Shown here in pieces: positions 1-5,616 of a stretch of DNA of 12,110 bases (position 1 is the first letter of the stretch; each line of letters begins with the position of its first letter). The position numbers and the translations under genes are program-made. This stretch comes from PUPG01 sp041686485 (GTDB lineage: Bacteria; Bacteroidota; Bacteroidia; Bacteroidales; UBA7960), in contig JAWLDT010000070.1 of assembly GCA_041686485.1 (NCBI GenBank), positions 1-12,110 on the forward strand, read 5' to 3'. The notes under the pieces were generated by a model. That model saw only the letters and a program-made list of their open reading frames with translations. It searched no databases and had not been told where the DNA came from.

Positions 1-2
1 GC

Positions 3-341
3 AATGTTACCAACGGTGCCGGTAATGCCTTGAAATCTTGCCGTCAGGTTGGTCATCCCGATGGTGGCGATTGCGATACTTCGGAGCATCCCCGCTGGAT
101 TTCACACAGTACACACTCCGGTTTTGATGAATTTGGCTTTTCGGCCCTTCCGGGCGGCGGCCGTCTCACCAATGGAAGTTTCGCCAGCCTTGGCGCGTAC
201 GGCGGCTGGTGGTCCTCTACCGAGCGCTCATCCGCGACCGCCTGGTACCGGGGCATGTTCCACTTCGACGGCCGTGTGGGCCGCGACTACAGCAGTAAGA
301 CTCGCGGTTTCAGCCTGCGTTGCGTACGGGATTTAGATTAA
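3..341 (+). CDS. FISUMP-domain (Fibrobacter succinogenes major paralogous domain) protein, C-terminal fragment
   Basis: Partial gene: the frame is open from the window edge and ends at TAA (339-341), so only the last ~112 residues are seen. They show the hallmarks of the FISUMP family (TIGR02145), a C-type-lectin/formylglycine-enzyme-like fold common in secreted or surface proteins of Bacteroidota and Fibrobacter: FSALPGGGR, then NGSFASLGAYGGWWSSTE, an AWYR segment, and the closing GFSLRCVRD. Function is not known beyond likely surface display or ligand binding. The segment between WWSSTE and GFSLRC is rich in codons ending in C (17 of 27, against 27 of 68 upstream), which fits a DGR variable region, where AAC codons of a template become NNC. 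No template repeat or reverse transcriptase lies in the window. A TTG at 30 could be read as a start, but the frame is open through it to the edge and the family is longer, so truncation by the window is more likely. Domain call is firm; the DGR link is inference. Confidence 0.85.
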   Translation, partial: NVTNGAGNALKSCRQVGHPDGGDCDTSEHPRWISHSTHSGFDEFGFSALPGGGRLTNGSFASLGAYGGWWSSTERSSATAWYRGMFHFDGRVGRDYSSKTRGFSLRCVRDLD

Positions 342-376
342 TTTGGTTATTTGACACTTTGATTTATTTAAAACTA

Positions 377-391
377 ACCGCCTCTGGCGGT
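377..391 (+). other. Short hairpin 36 bp after the FISUMP stop codon
   Basis: Perfect 6-bp inverted repeat ACCGCC/GGCGGT with a TCT loop. The run after it (TCGATTTTAT) is only weakly T-rich, so it is a poor intrinsic terminator by itself. DGR target genes often carry a hairpin shortly after the variable region that helps mutagenic retrohoming. This hairpin is in a suitable place, but its stem is short. It could equally be a weak transcript end. Confidence 0.45.
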
Positions 392-480
392 CGATTTTAT
401 CTGATTGCAGGAGCACCCTGATTTCAGAGATTAGGTACTGTGTTTTCAGAGGTTGTGAGGTGTTTGTGTGGAAACCAATG

Positions 481-508
481 GCACTCGCTGTAGCGGGTGC
501 TTTTTTTT
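481..508 (+). terminator. Rho-independent terminator downstream of the FISUMP gene
   Basis: GCACTCGCT and AGCGGGTGC form a 9-bp stem with one G-T wobble and a 2-nt loop (a slightly frayed top is likely), followed directly by eight T. It is 140 bases after the FISUMP stop, so the + strand transcript probably has a long 3' untranslated stretch (342-480). I see no further gene in that stretch. Confidence 0.8.
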
Positions 509-568
509 AGACCTCTAAGAAGATTTGGTGGGGTTTGTGATGGGGGAATGCTTGCCGGGTTATCTCCA

Positions 569-592
569 AAAAAGTATGCTAAAAAGTATGCT
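569..592. repeat. Tandem 12-bp direct repeat
   Basis: Two adjacent exact copies of AAAAAGTATGCT (569-580 and 581-592), followed by AAATAAAA. They lie just beyond the tRNA terminator on the tRNA's 3' side. Directly repeated short sites near a tRNA 3' end can be integrase or protein binding sites, but no integrase gene or attachment-site duplication is seen here, so the role is unknown. Confidence 0.6.
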
Positions 593-596
593 AAAT

Positions 597-634
597 AAAA
601 AACCAGCCACCCACGATCTCCTCGTAAGTGGCTG
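597..634 (-). terminator. Rho-independent terminator of the tRNA gene
   Basis: Read on the minus strand, a 12-bp stem (CAGCCACTTACG with CGTGGGTGGCTG, two G-T wobbles) encloses a 7-nt loop. It starts 6 bases after the encoded CCA and is followed by GTTTTTT. The other strand has GTTTTTG after the stem, so it may also act weakly in the + direction. Confidence 0.85.
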
Positions 635-640
635 TTTTTG

Positions 641-717
641 TGGTGGGCCCAGCCGGGTTCGAACCAGCGACCAACTGATTATGAGTCAGCTACTCTAACC
701 ACCTGAGCTATGGGCCC
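641..717 (-). tRNA. tRNA with anticodon CAU (Met or Ile2)
   Basis: Minus-strand cloverleaf of 77 nt with the 3' CCA encoded. The acceptor stem GGGCCCA/TGGGCCC is perfect, discriminator base A. The D arm contains AGCTCAGGTGGTTAGAG and the T arm contains GGTTCGAACCC. The anticodon stem GCTGA/TCAGT closes loop CTCATAA, giving anticodon CAU (complement at 681-683). CAU tRNAs decode Met or, when the C is modified to lysidine by TilS, the Ile AUA codon. The segment TTGGTCGCTGGTTC matches my recollection of E. coli tRNA-Ile2 better than elongator Met, so Ile2 is a serious alternative. It is not an obvious initiator: the acceptor stem has a normal first pair and the anticodon stem lacks the three G-C pairs of fMet tRNA. 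It has its own promoter and terminator. Confidence 0.95.
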
Positions 718-760
718 GTATCATATTCCAACCAGGGCGATAGGCCCTGTAATTGGACTG

Positions 761-793
761 CAAATTTACAAAATATCCCTTCATGATCGCAAA
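761..793 (-). promoter_or_regulatory. Bacteroidetes-type promoter of the tRNA gene
   Basis: On the minus strand TAAATTTG (761-768) matches the -7 consensus TAnnTTTG, and TTTG (790-793) lies 21 nt upstream, in the place of the -33 element. Transcription would begin around 754, leaving a leader of about 35 nt before the mature tRNA 5' end at 717. Confidence 0.65.
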
Positions 794-843
794 TTATTTT
801 TAATTTCGACGCGGAAAGAGAACCCGTTCTTGTGAAAAAGCCC

Positions 844-963
844 GAAGTTGGGAAGTTGAGAGAGCGTGAGGGCGAGAAAACGAGAGGGCGAGAGGGCGGG
901 AAGGCGCGAGGAAGCGAAGAGGCGAGGAGGTGAGGAAGCGAAGACACGAGGAGGCGAAACAAA
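844..963. repeat. Degenerate tandem octamer tract, purine-rich on the + strand
   Basis: Fifteen consecutive 8-base units without any insertion or deletion, every one beginning with GA. The loose consensus is GARGRMGN; units such as GAGGGCGA (868-875, 884-891), GAGGAAGC (908-915, 932-939) and GAAGTTGG (844-851) illustrate the range. The tract is almost all purine on the + strand. The 319 bases between the tRNA (717) and the HAD gene (1039) hold this tract, the tRNA promoter, and a trailing stretch with CCACGAAG and GAAGGACACAAAG that resembles common intergenic repeats. No credible gene is seen; minus-strand reading frames through it are only low-complexity Ser/Pro/Leu. Confidence 0.8.
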
Positions 964-1038
964 TGAGAAAATCTTTGTGGTGAAAAATAATAACCACGAA
1001 GATATGAAGGACACAAAGTCGATCACTAAGCGTAAAAC

Positions 1039-1692
1039 ATGAAGGATATGACCATCCGAACGATTATATTCGACCTGGGGGGCGTACTGCTGGATGTCAG
1101 CTATCAGCAAACCATTGATGCATTCAAACAGCTTGGGGTGCAGGATTTCGATAGGCTGTTCACCAAGGCAGAGCAGGTCGGCCTTTTTGACCGGCTCGAC
1201 AGGGGAGAGGTGTCACCGGCGGAGTTTCGGGAAGAGTTGCGCAGAATCACCGGTATAGCCCTATCGGACAGCGACATTGATACCGCCTGGAATGCCATGC
1301 TGCTCGACCTGCCAGGCAAGCGGCTGGCCCTTCTCGACAGGGTAAAACAGCATTACCGTACCTTCTTGCTGAGCAATACCAATGAAATTCATTACCCGGC
1401 CTATATCGCCTCTCTGCGCGAAAAATATGGCTTCGGTAGCCTGGAGGACCTGTTTGAAAAGCAGTACCTTTCTTTTGAAATGGGCCTGCGAAAGCCGGAA
1501 GAGGCCATTTTCAAACGCGTAATCTCCGAAAATGAACTGAATCCCGCAGAAACCCTCTTTATTGATGATTCACTGCAGCATGTTGAAGGAGCAAAATCCA
1601 TTGGTCTACATGCTTGTTGGCTTGATGTGGATAACATGGATGTAACCGGCCTGTTTAATGAAAACCACTTGCTGATACCGGAAAACCTCTAA
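1039..1692 (+). CDS. HAD-superfamily (subfamily IA, YihX-like) hydrolase
   Basis: A 217-residue cytoplasmic hydrolase of the haloacid dehalogenase superfamily. All four motifs are visible: motif I FDLGGVLLD with nucleophile Asp12, motif II LLSNTNE (Ser112), motif III Lys152 in GLRKPEEAIF, and motif IV FIDDSLQHVEGA (Asp176, Asp177). The second motif-I Asp of ordinary phosphatases is replaced by Gly (DLG), as in the YihX / epoxide-hydrolase-N-terminal branch. The family removes phosphate from small sugar phosphates; the substrate cannot be read from sequence. The small helical cap (about residues 18-95) fits subfamily IA. ATG at 1039 gives MKDMTIRTIIFDLGG; ATG at 1048 is equally possible, and neither has a clear Shine-Dalgarno site. 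It stands alone, facing a repeat array, with no recognisable promoter or terminator close by. Confidence 0.88.
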   Translation: MKDMTIRTIIFDLGGVLLDVSYQQTIDAFKQLGVQDFDRLFTKAEQVGLFDRLDRGEVSPAEFREELRRITGIALSDSDIDTAWNAMLLDLPGKRLALLDRVKQHYRTFLLSNTNEIHYPAYIASLREKYGFGSLEDLFEKQYLSFEMGLRKPEEAIFKRVISENELNPAETLFIDDSLQHVEGAKSIGLHACWLDVDNMDVTGLFNENHLLIPENL

Positions 1693-1699
1693 ACTTCCT

Positions 1700-1993
1700 G
1701 AGCCACCTCCCTTTAACCGCATCTTTCTATCTATTGTCAGAACCTGTACCTGGAGAAGCCGCCTGTGAGCCATCTCCTTTTTGGCGACTTTTTCTCTCTT
1801 TTGTCAAAACCTGTAATCAAAGGTACCGCTTGTGAGTCATCTCTTTTTCGCCGCCTTTTCTATCTCTTCATAGCGTCTTAATAAAGTCTTCAATCTTCTG
1901 AGTCATCTCTTTTTCGCCGCCTTTTCTATCCTGTTTTCTTGTCGCTCCCTGTCAACGCTGCCAATGGTGTTTGTGGGTTCAGCAAAATGCAAT
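1700..1993. repeat. Array of degenerate ~67-bp tandem repeats
   Basis: Copies begin at GAGCCACCTCC (1700), GAGCCATCTCC (1767), GAGTCATCTCT (1834) and GAGTCATCTCT (1900), with periods of 67, 67 and 66 bp. Copies 1 and 2 match along most of their length, including AACCTGTA in the second half. Copies 3 and 4 share an exact stretch of about 30 bases (TGAGTCATCTC through CTTTTCTATC) and then diverge. The units are pyrimidine-rich on the + strand. The array fills the gap between the convergent HAD and dus stop codons. It has no CRISPR-like repeat/spacer pattern and no coding potential. The scaffold join falls at its right end, so the copy number in the real genome is uncertain. Confidence 0.75.
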
Positions 1994-2093
1994 NNNNNNN
2001 NNNNNNNNNNNNNNNNNNNNNNNNNNNNNNNNNNNNNNNNNNNNNNNNNNNNNNNNNNNNNNNNNNNNNNNNNNNNNNNNNNNNNNNNNNNNN
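1994..2093. other. Assembly gap (100 N) flanked by an exact 99-base duplication
   Basis: Exactly 100 N, the usual placeholder for a gap of unknown size. Bases 1895-1993 and 2094-2192 are identical over all 99 positions, and both end in GCAAAATGCAAT, which includes the last codons of dus. This is what two contigs with an unmerged k-mer overlap look like. If merged, the HAD-dus intergenic distance shrinks by 199 bases to about 286. No reading frame through the N run should be believed. Confidence 0.95.
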
Positions 2094-2177
2094 CTTCTGA
2101 GTCATCTCTTTTTCGCCGCCTTTTCTATCCTGTTTTCTTGTCGCTCCCTGTCAACGCTGCCAATGGTGTTTGTGGGT

Positions 2178-3188
2178 TCAGCAAAATGCAATCTCAATCT
2201 CATCCAGGAGTTTGAACAGGTCTTCTGCCGAGGTGGTGGTCACAAGTTGTATGCGGTAGGGTTTGAAGTGGGGGATTCCCTTGAAGTATTGGCCATAATG
2301 CTTCCGCATCTCAAACAGCGCTGTTTTCTCTCCTTTCCAGTCAATGGCCATGCGGATGTGGCGCCGGCAGGTATGCAGCCGTTCTTTGAGGGAAGGCTCT
2401 GGTAATTGTTCGCCGGTAGAGAGATACTGTTTTATTTCCCTGAAGATCCAGGGGTTGCCGATGGCACCCCGGCCGATCATGATACCGTCAACACCGTATT
2501 TCTCCAGCGCCCGGGCGGCCGTCGGTCCGTCCACAATGTCGCCATTGCCAATAATGGGCAACTGCATCCGTGGGTTCTTCTTTACCTCACCAATAAGGGT
2601 CCAGTCAGCCGTTCCGCTATACATCTGACAACGTGTGCGACCGTGGATGGCCAGCGCCGCGATGCCACAATCCTGAAGCCGCTCAGCCGTATCTGCAATC
2701 CACTGGCTCTGCCGGTCATAACCGAGCCTGGTTTTTACCGTCACCGGCGTGTTTACCGCCCTTACAACACGATTTGTAATATCCACCATCCTGGGAACAT
2801 CCTTCAGAATACCGGATCCGGCTCCTTTGGATGCTATCTTTCGTACCGGACAGCCAAAGTTGATATCAATGAACTCGGGCGATGCCTCCTCAGCGACCCT
2901 GGCCGCTTCTTCCATGGCCTCAGGGTCTGCCCCGAAAAGCTGGATGCTCACCGGCCGCTCCCCGGGAAAGATGTCCAGCTTTTTCCGGCTCTTCACGGCA
3001 TCCCGGATCAGGCCATCAGCGGAAATAAACTCGGTATACACCCAGTCGGCCCCCATTTCACGACACAGCAATCGAAACGGCGGATCCGTGATATCCTCCA
3101 TCGGAGCCAGCACCAGGGGCAGAAAGGGAAAATGTGTATTTCCTATCGTGCAGCCCCTGCCTGTATCGTGTAAGCTATCAAAACCCAT
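2178..3188 (-). CDS. dus: tRNA-dihydrouridine synthase (DusB-like)
   Basis: A 336-residue flavoenzyme that reduces uridine to dihydrouridine in the D loop of tRNAs using FMN and NADPH. The TIM-barrel signature is complete: LAPMEDITDPPFR (residues 27-39), FISADGL (54-60), DINFGCPVRK with the catalytic general-acid Cys113, KGAGSGIL (121-128), VKTRLG (151-156, FMN-contacting Lys152), IHGRTR (181-186), IGNGD (213-217) and GIMIGRGAIGNPWIF (235-249). The C-terminal ~75 residues form the small helical tRNA-binding domain. Length is typical. I chose ATG at 3188; an upstream TTG at 3221 would add 11 unremarkable residues. The gene diverges from the CPBP protease with 62 bp between them. Its stop codon lies within the 99-base block repeated at the scaffold gap, so the coding sequence itself is complete. 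Which Dus paralogue it is cannot be fixed without alignment. Confidence 0.95.
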   Translation of the reverse strand: MGFDSLHDTGRGCTIGNTHFPFLPLVLAPMEDITDPPFRLLCREMGADWVYTEFISADGLIRDAVKSRKKLDIFPGERPVSIQLFGADPEAMEEAARVAEEASPEFIDINFGCPVRKIASKGAGSGILKDVPRMVDITNRVVRAVNTPVTVKTRLGYDRQSQWIADTAERLQDCGIAALAIHGRTRCQMYSGTADWTLIGEVKKNPRMQLPIIGNGDIVDGPTAARALEKYGVDGIMIGRGAIGNPWIFREIKQYLSTGEQLPEPSLKERLHTCRRHIRMAIDWKGEKTALFEMRKHYGQYFKGIPHFKPYRIQLVTTTSAEDLFKLLDEIEIAFC

Positions 3189-3206
3189 GCGTATTGAAAG
3201 AATTGT

Positions 3207-3214
3207 TATTTTTG
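3207..3214 (+). promoter_or_regulatory. Possible -7 promoter element for the CPBP protease gene
   Basis: TATTTTTG fits TAnnTTTG and lies 36 bases before the ATG at 3251. No good TTTG is seen ~20 nt upstream, so this is only a partial match. Confidence 0.35.
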
Positions 3215-3250
3215 ATGCCAATTATGCTGTAAAAATAATACAAAACCCTC

Positions 3251-4156
3251 ATGAAAGATCAGGGAATTCTTGGTGGCCTGCATCCGTTTGCCAAATTATT
3301 GTTGCTGATACTAACCATGCTGGCAAGCACCCTGGTGATTGTTACCCTGGGCATGTTGCTGGCGATGCCTTTTTTAGGAACCGACGTGCTGAATATGCGG
3401 GAAGGGTTCGAGGCGGTGAACATCAATTTTTTGAAATATGCACAGCTATTGAGCCATCTGGGGCTCTTTGTTGCTGCATCGCTTATCTTTGCCTTCCTGG
3501 TTGGGCGAAACCCGATGACCTACCTGCAGGGTCGAAAGGCGCCCATGTTGTCAGGCCTTATCATCTCGGTACTCATCATGCTCGCAGCCCTGCCCATGGT
3601 GAATTATGTGATGGAGCTCAACCAGCAGCTTTCATTGCCCGAATCCCTCGGCATGCTGGAGGAGTGGATGCGCCAGTCGGAAGATGCAGCCGAAGAGATG
3701 ACAGAGCGTTTTCTGGATGTAAGCTCCTGGCAGGGCCTGGTTTTTAATATTTTTCTGATTGCCGTTGTGCCGGCCGTCGGTGAAGAGTTTATTTTTCGCG
3801 GCGCCTTGCAACGCGTTCTGCGCCAATGGTTTGGTAATGTTCATATAGCCGTCATTGTGGCTGCCATCCTTTTCAGCGCCATGCATCTGCAGTTTTTTGG
3901 ATTTTTGCCACGACTGGTCCTGGGATTGATACTGGGTTACATGTTCGTTTTTACCGGAAATATCTGGGTGCCGGTGGTCGCACATTTCTTTAACAATGCA
4001 GCCGCCGTGCTTATGCACTTCATGGTACACAACAATAACATCGATTACCAGGTTGAAGATATTGGTACCGGTACGATGGCGCCGGTAATGAGCATCATCA
4101 GCCTGCTGGCTGTGCTGTTGCTTTTCCGGATGTTATACAAGCGAGTGAACACATGA
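3251..4156 (+). CDS. CPBP family intramembrane metalloprotease (CAAX/Abi-type)
   Basis: A 301-residue integral membrane protein of family PF02517 (Rce1/Abi). The catalytic motifs are visible: EExxxR in VGEEFIFRGAL (Glu178, Glu179, Arg183), FSAMH (His212), and HFFNN (His245, Asn248-249). These bind the metal and activate water within the membrane. About seven to eight hydrophobic segments are present, e.g. residues 16-40, 68-85, 100-120, 160-176, 197-211, 220-236 and 275-294. A polar, acidic loop at about 122-158 lies before the catalytic core. Bacterial members include bacteriocin-immunity and regulatory proteases; the substrate here is unknown. It diverges from dus and converges on the YihY-family gene with one base between stop codons and no terminator between them, so opposing transcripts probably overlap. 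Confidence 0.92.
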   Translation: MKDQGILGGLHPFAKLLLLILTMLASTLVIVTLGMLLAMPFLGTDVLNMREGFEAVNINFLKYAQLLSHLGLFVAASLIFAFLVGRNPMTYLQGRKAPMLSGLIISVLIMLAALPMVNYVMELNQQLSLPESLGMLEEWMRQSEDAAEEMTERFLDVSSWQGLVFNIFLIAVVPAVGEEFIFRGALQRVLRQWFGNVHIAVIVAAILFSAMHLQFFGFLPRLVLGLILGYMFVFTGNIWVPVVAHFFNNAAAVLMHFMVHNNNIDYQVEDIGTGTMAPVMSIISLLAVLLLFRMLYKRVNT

Positions 4157-4157
4157 A

Positions 4158-5492
4158 TTACAGCTCTTTTAACAGCTTGTTTTCTTTTGATTTTTCGATT
4201 TGTTCGTAAAAATCTGAAAGCGCCTTTTTTAACGAATTCAGGGTGGGCGAAGGTTTGGCGATCATCACATCCATCCCCTTTTTATCCAGTCTTTCTACAA
4301 CCATCTTAATACTTATCACGTGGATATCCATGGCCGGTTGATAAGCGCTGGCCTTGGAATACCTGCTTTCCGTCTCGTTAACGAGCCTGACCTCCCAAAG
4401 TTCATTTAAAATGGTGCGGGTAAGGCTGTTGGGCATATGTAAAATTTCTGATATTTCATCAGGGGTGAGGGGTTTATCCCCTTTCACAAAATTGGATATA
4501 AGCAATCGCAATACATACAATGAAAGGATCTTTTTATTGTACGGTCTTATATTTTTGATTTCTGATTCAAATTCATAATTGTTGACATGTTGATAGGCGA
4601 AGGAAAGTTCTGCTCCGAGTAAAACAACTATCCAGCTGACCTGCATCCAGAGCAATAACAGCGGAAGGGCGGCAAAAGACCCGTAAATGGCACCATATTT
4701 AGCGGCTCCGATCTGGAAAGCAATATAGCCCCACTGTATCAGTTGAAAAACTGTGCCGGCGATGATGCCTGCCACCACCGCGGCTGAAAACTTTACATTG
4801 GTGTTTGGCATCACCATATATAGCAGGGTGAATACCGACCATAAAAGCAGATACGGAATAATTTTGACCATAAACACCAGTATCGGGTCGAGGATCATTC
4901 CGTTGGCTTCCTGTACCTGGGTGTTCAGGTAAACGGTAGCGGCACTCGCAGCAATCAAAAACAGCGGTGCAATAAACATCATCGAAAAATAGTCACTGAA
5001 TTTGCGTGACCAGGTACGGGGCTTTGTTACCTGCCAGATATGATTAAAAGACTCTTCAATGTTGATAAGCAACATGGTGATTGTATAGATCAATATACCC
5101 AGACCTACCGTTGCCATGGTACCACCGCGGGCATCCTGTAAAAAAGATTCGGTAATATTCATTACCCAGTCATATACCTCTTGCCGTCCTGCCAGGGCTG
5201 TCTGTAGCTGCTGTTCAACGTACATCTCCAGGCCAAATCCCTTGGCAATACCAAAAGCGAGCGCCACAATGGGCACAATGCTGAACATGGAATAATAGGT
5301 AAGGGCCGGTGCCCGCAACATCACCTTGTCTTCCCGGAAACCCCGTAATGCCAGGACCAGGATACGCAAATGTTTTATAAGAAAGGTCTTGCGGGGCGAT
5401 AAGTCCTTGAGCGGGATACGCCACAATTCATAGCGTAGAAAGTACATCGCCTTACGAATGGCGATTTTTGTCTGTCTGATTTTTTGTTTCAT
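4158..5492 (-). CDS. YihY/BrkB (UPF0761) family inner-membrane protein with C-terminal winged-helix-like extension
   Basis: A 444-residue membrane protein of PF03631/TIGR00765. The family signature RAPALTYYSMFSIVPIVALAFG follows a basic N-terminal segment, and there are about six membrane spans between residues ~45 and ~310, including LLLLWMQVSWIVVLLGAELSFAY near the end of the core. The family was once annotated as RNase BN, which is now considered wrong; its function is not settled. After the core, residues ~320-444 form a soluble extension: LTPDEISEILHMPNSLTRTILNELWEVRLV looks like a winged-helix/Rrf2-like segment, and the tail ends in a charged helix. Such extensions occur in longer Bacteroidetes members. 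I prefer ATG at 5492 (MKQKIRQ) over GTG at 5501. A promoter -7 match TAAATTTG lies 20 bases upstream. Confidence 0.9.
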   Translation of the reverse strand: MKQKIRQTKIAIRKAMYFLRYELWRIPLKDLSPRKTFLIKHLRILVLALRGFREDKVMLRAPALTYYSMFSIVPIVALAFGIAKGFGLEMYVEQQLQTALAGRQEVYDWVMNITESFLQDARGGTMATVGLGILIYTITMLLINIEESFNHIWQVTKPRTWSRKFSDYFSMMFIAPLFLIAASAATVYLNTQVQEANGMILDPILVFMVKIIPYLLLWSVFTLLYMVMPNTNVKFSAAVVAGIIAGTVFQLIQWGYIAFQIGAAKYGAIYGSFAALPLLLLWMQVSWIVVLLGAELSFAYQHVNNYEFESEIKNIRPYNKKILSLYVLRLLISNFVKGDKPLTPDEISEILHMPNSLTRTILNELWEVRLVNETESRYSKASAYQPAMDIHVISIKMVVERLDKKGMDVMIAKPSPTLNSLKKALSDFYEQIEKSKENKLLKEL

Positions 5493-5511
5493 GTCACCCA
5501 CATATTTTTAT

Positions 5512-5519
5512 CAAATTTA
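5512..5519 (-). promoter_or_regulatory. Possible -7 promoter element of the YihY-family gene
   Basis: TAAATTTG on the minus strand, identical to the -7 elements proposed for the tRNA and the M16 operon, 20 bases before ATG 5492. No TTTG is found at the expected distance upstream, so confidence is moderate. Confidence 0.45.
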
Positions 5520-5553
5520 CACGAAATCAACTGATTTATAGGTTATCGACCAT

Positions 5554-5587
5554 AAAAAAAACGGCCCCCGGAAAAAAGGGCCGTTTT
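5554..5587 (-). terminator. Rho-independent terminator of the M16 peptidase operon
   Basis: On the minus strand AAAACGGCCC pairs perfectly with GGGCCGTTTT around a 10-nt loop, and the stem runs into eight T. It lies 30 bases after the stop codon of the second M16 gene. Confidence 0.92.
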
Positions 5588-5616
5588 GAAACTACAGGAA
5601 GCGTGTGCCTCCCTTA

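Noticed and set aside
342..480. Non-coding RNA between the FISUMP stop and the terminator
   Set aside because: Only a small hairpin and a terminator can be seen. There is no promoter and no recognisable RNA family, so an extended 3' untranslated region is the simpler reading.
1..1040. A complete diversity-generating retroelement in the window
   Set aside because: No reverse transcriptase, accessory gene or template repeat is found between the FISUMP gene and the HAD gene on either strand. Only a candidate variable region can be claimed.
708..1110. Minus-strand frames through the octamer tract (Ser/Pro/Leu/Arg-rich)
   Set aside because: Low-complexity translations of the repeat, overlapping the tRNA or the HAD start. 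No start signal or family resemblance.
1700..1993. CRISPR array
   Set aside because: The units are adjacent and degenerate along their length, with no constant short repeat separated by unique spacers and no cas genes.
1964..2405. Plus-strand reading frames across the N gap
   Set aside because: They are open only because N codons cannot be stops. They cross an assembly join and then lie antisense to dus.
3189..3221. TTG start for dus at 3221
   Set aside because: The 11 added residues are not typical for the family, and the ATG at 3188 is closer to the usual N-terminus.
2406..3747. Long plus-strand open frames opposite and beyond dus (255 and 332 codons)
   Set aside because: They are antisense to dus or out of frame with the CPBP gene. 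The translations have no family features, while the dus and CPBP frames carry full motif sets.
5493..5501. GTG start for the YihY-family gene at 5501
   Set aside because: The ATG four codons on (5492) gives the usual basic N-terminus and a better distance from the -7 element.
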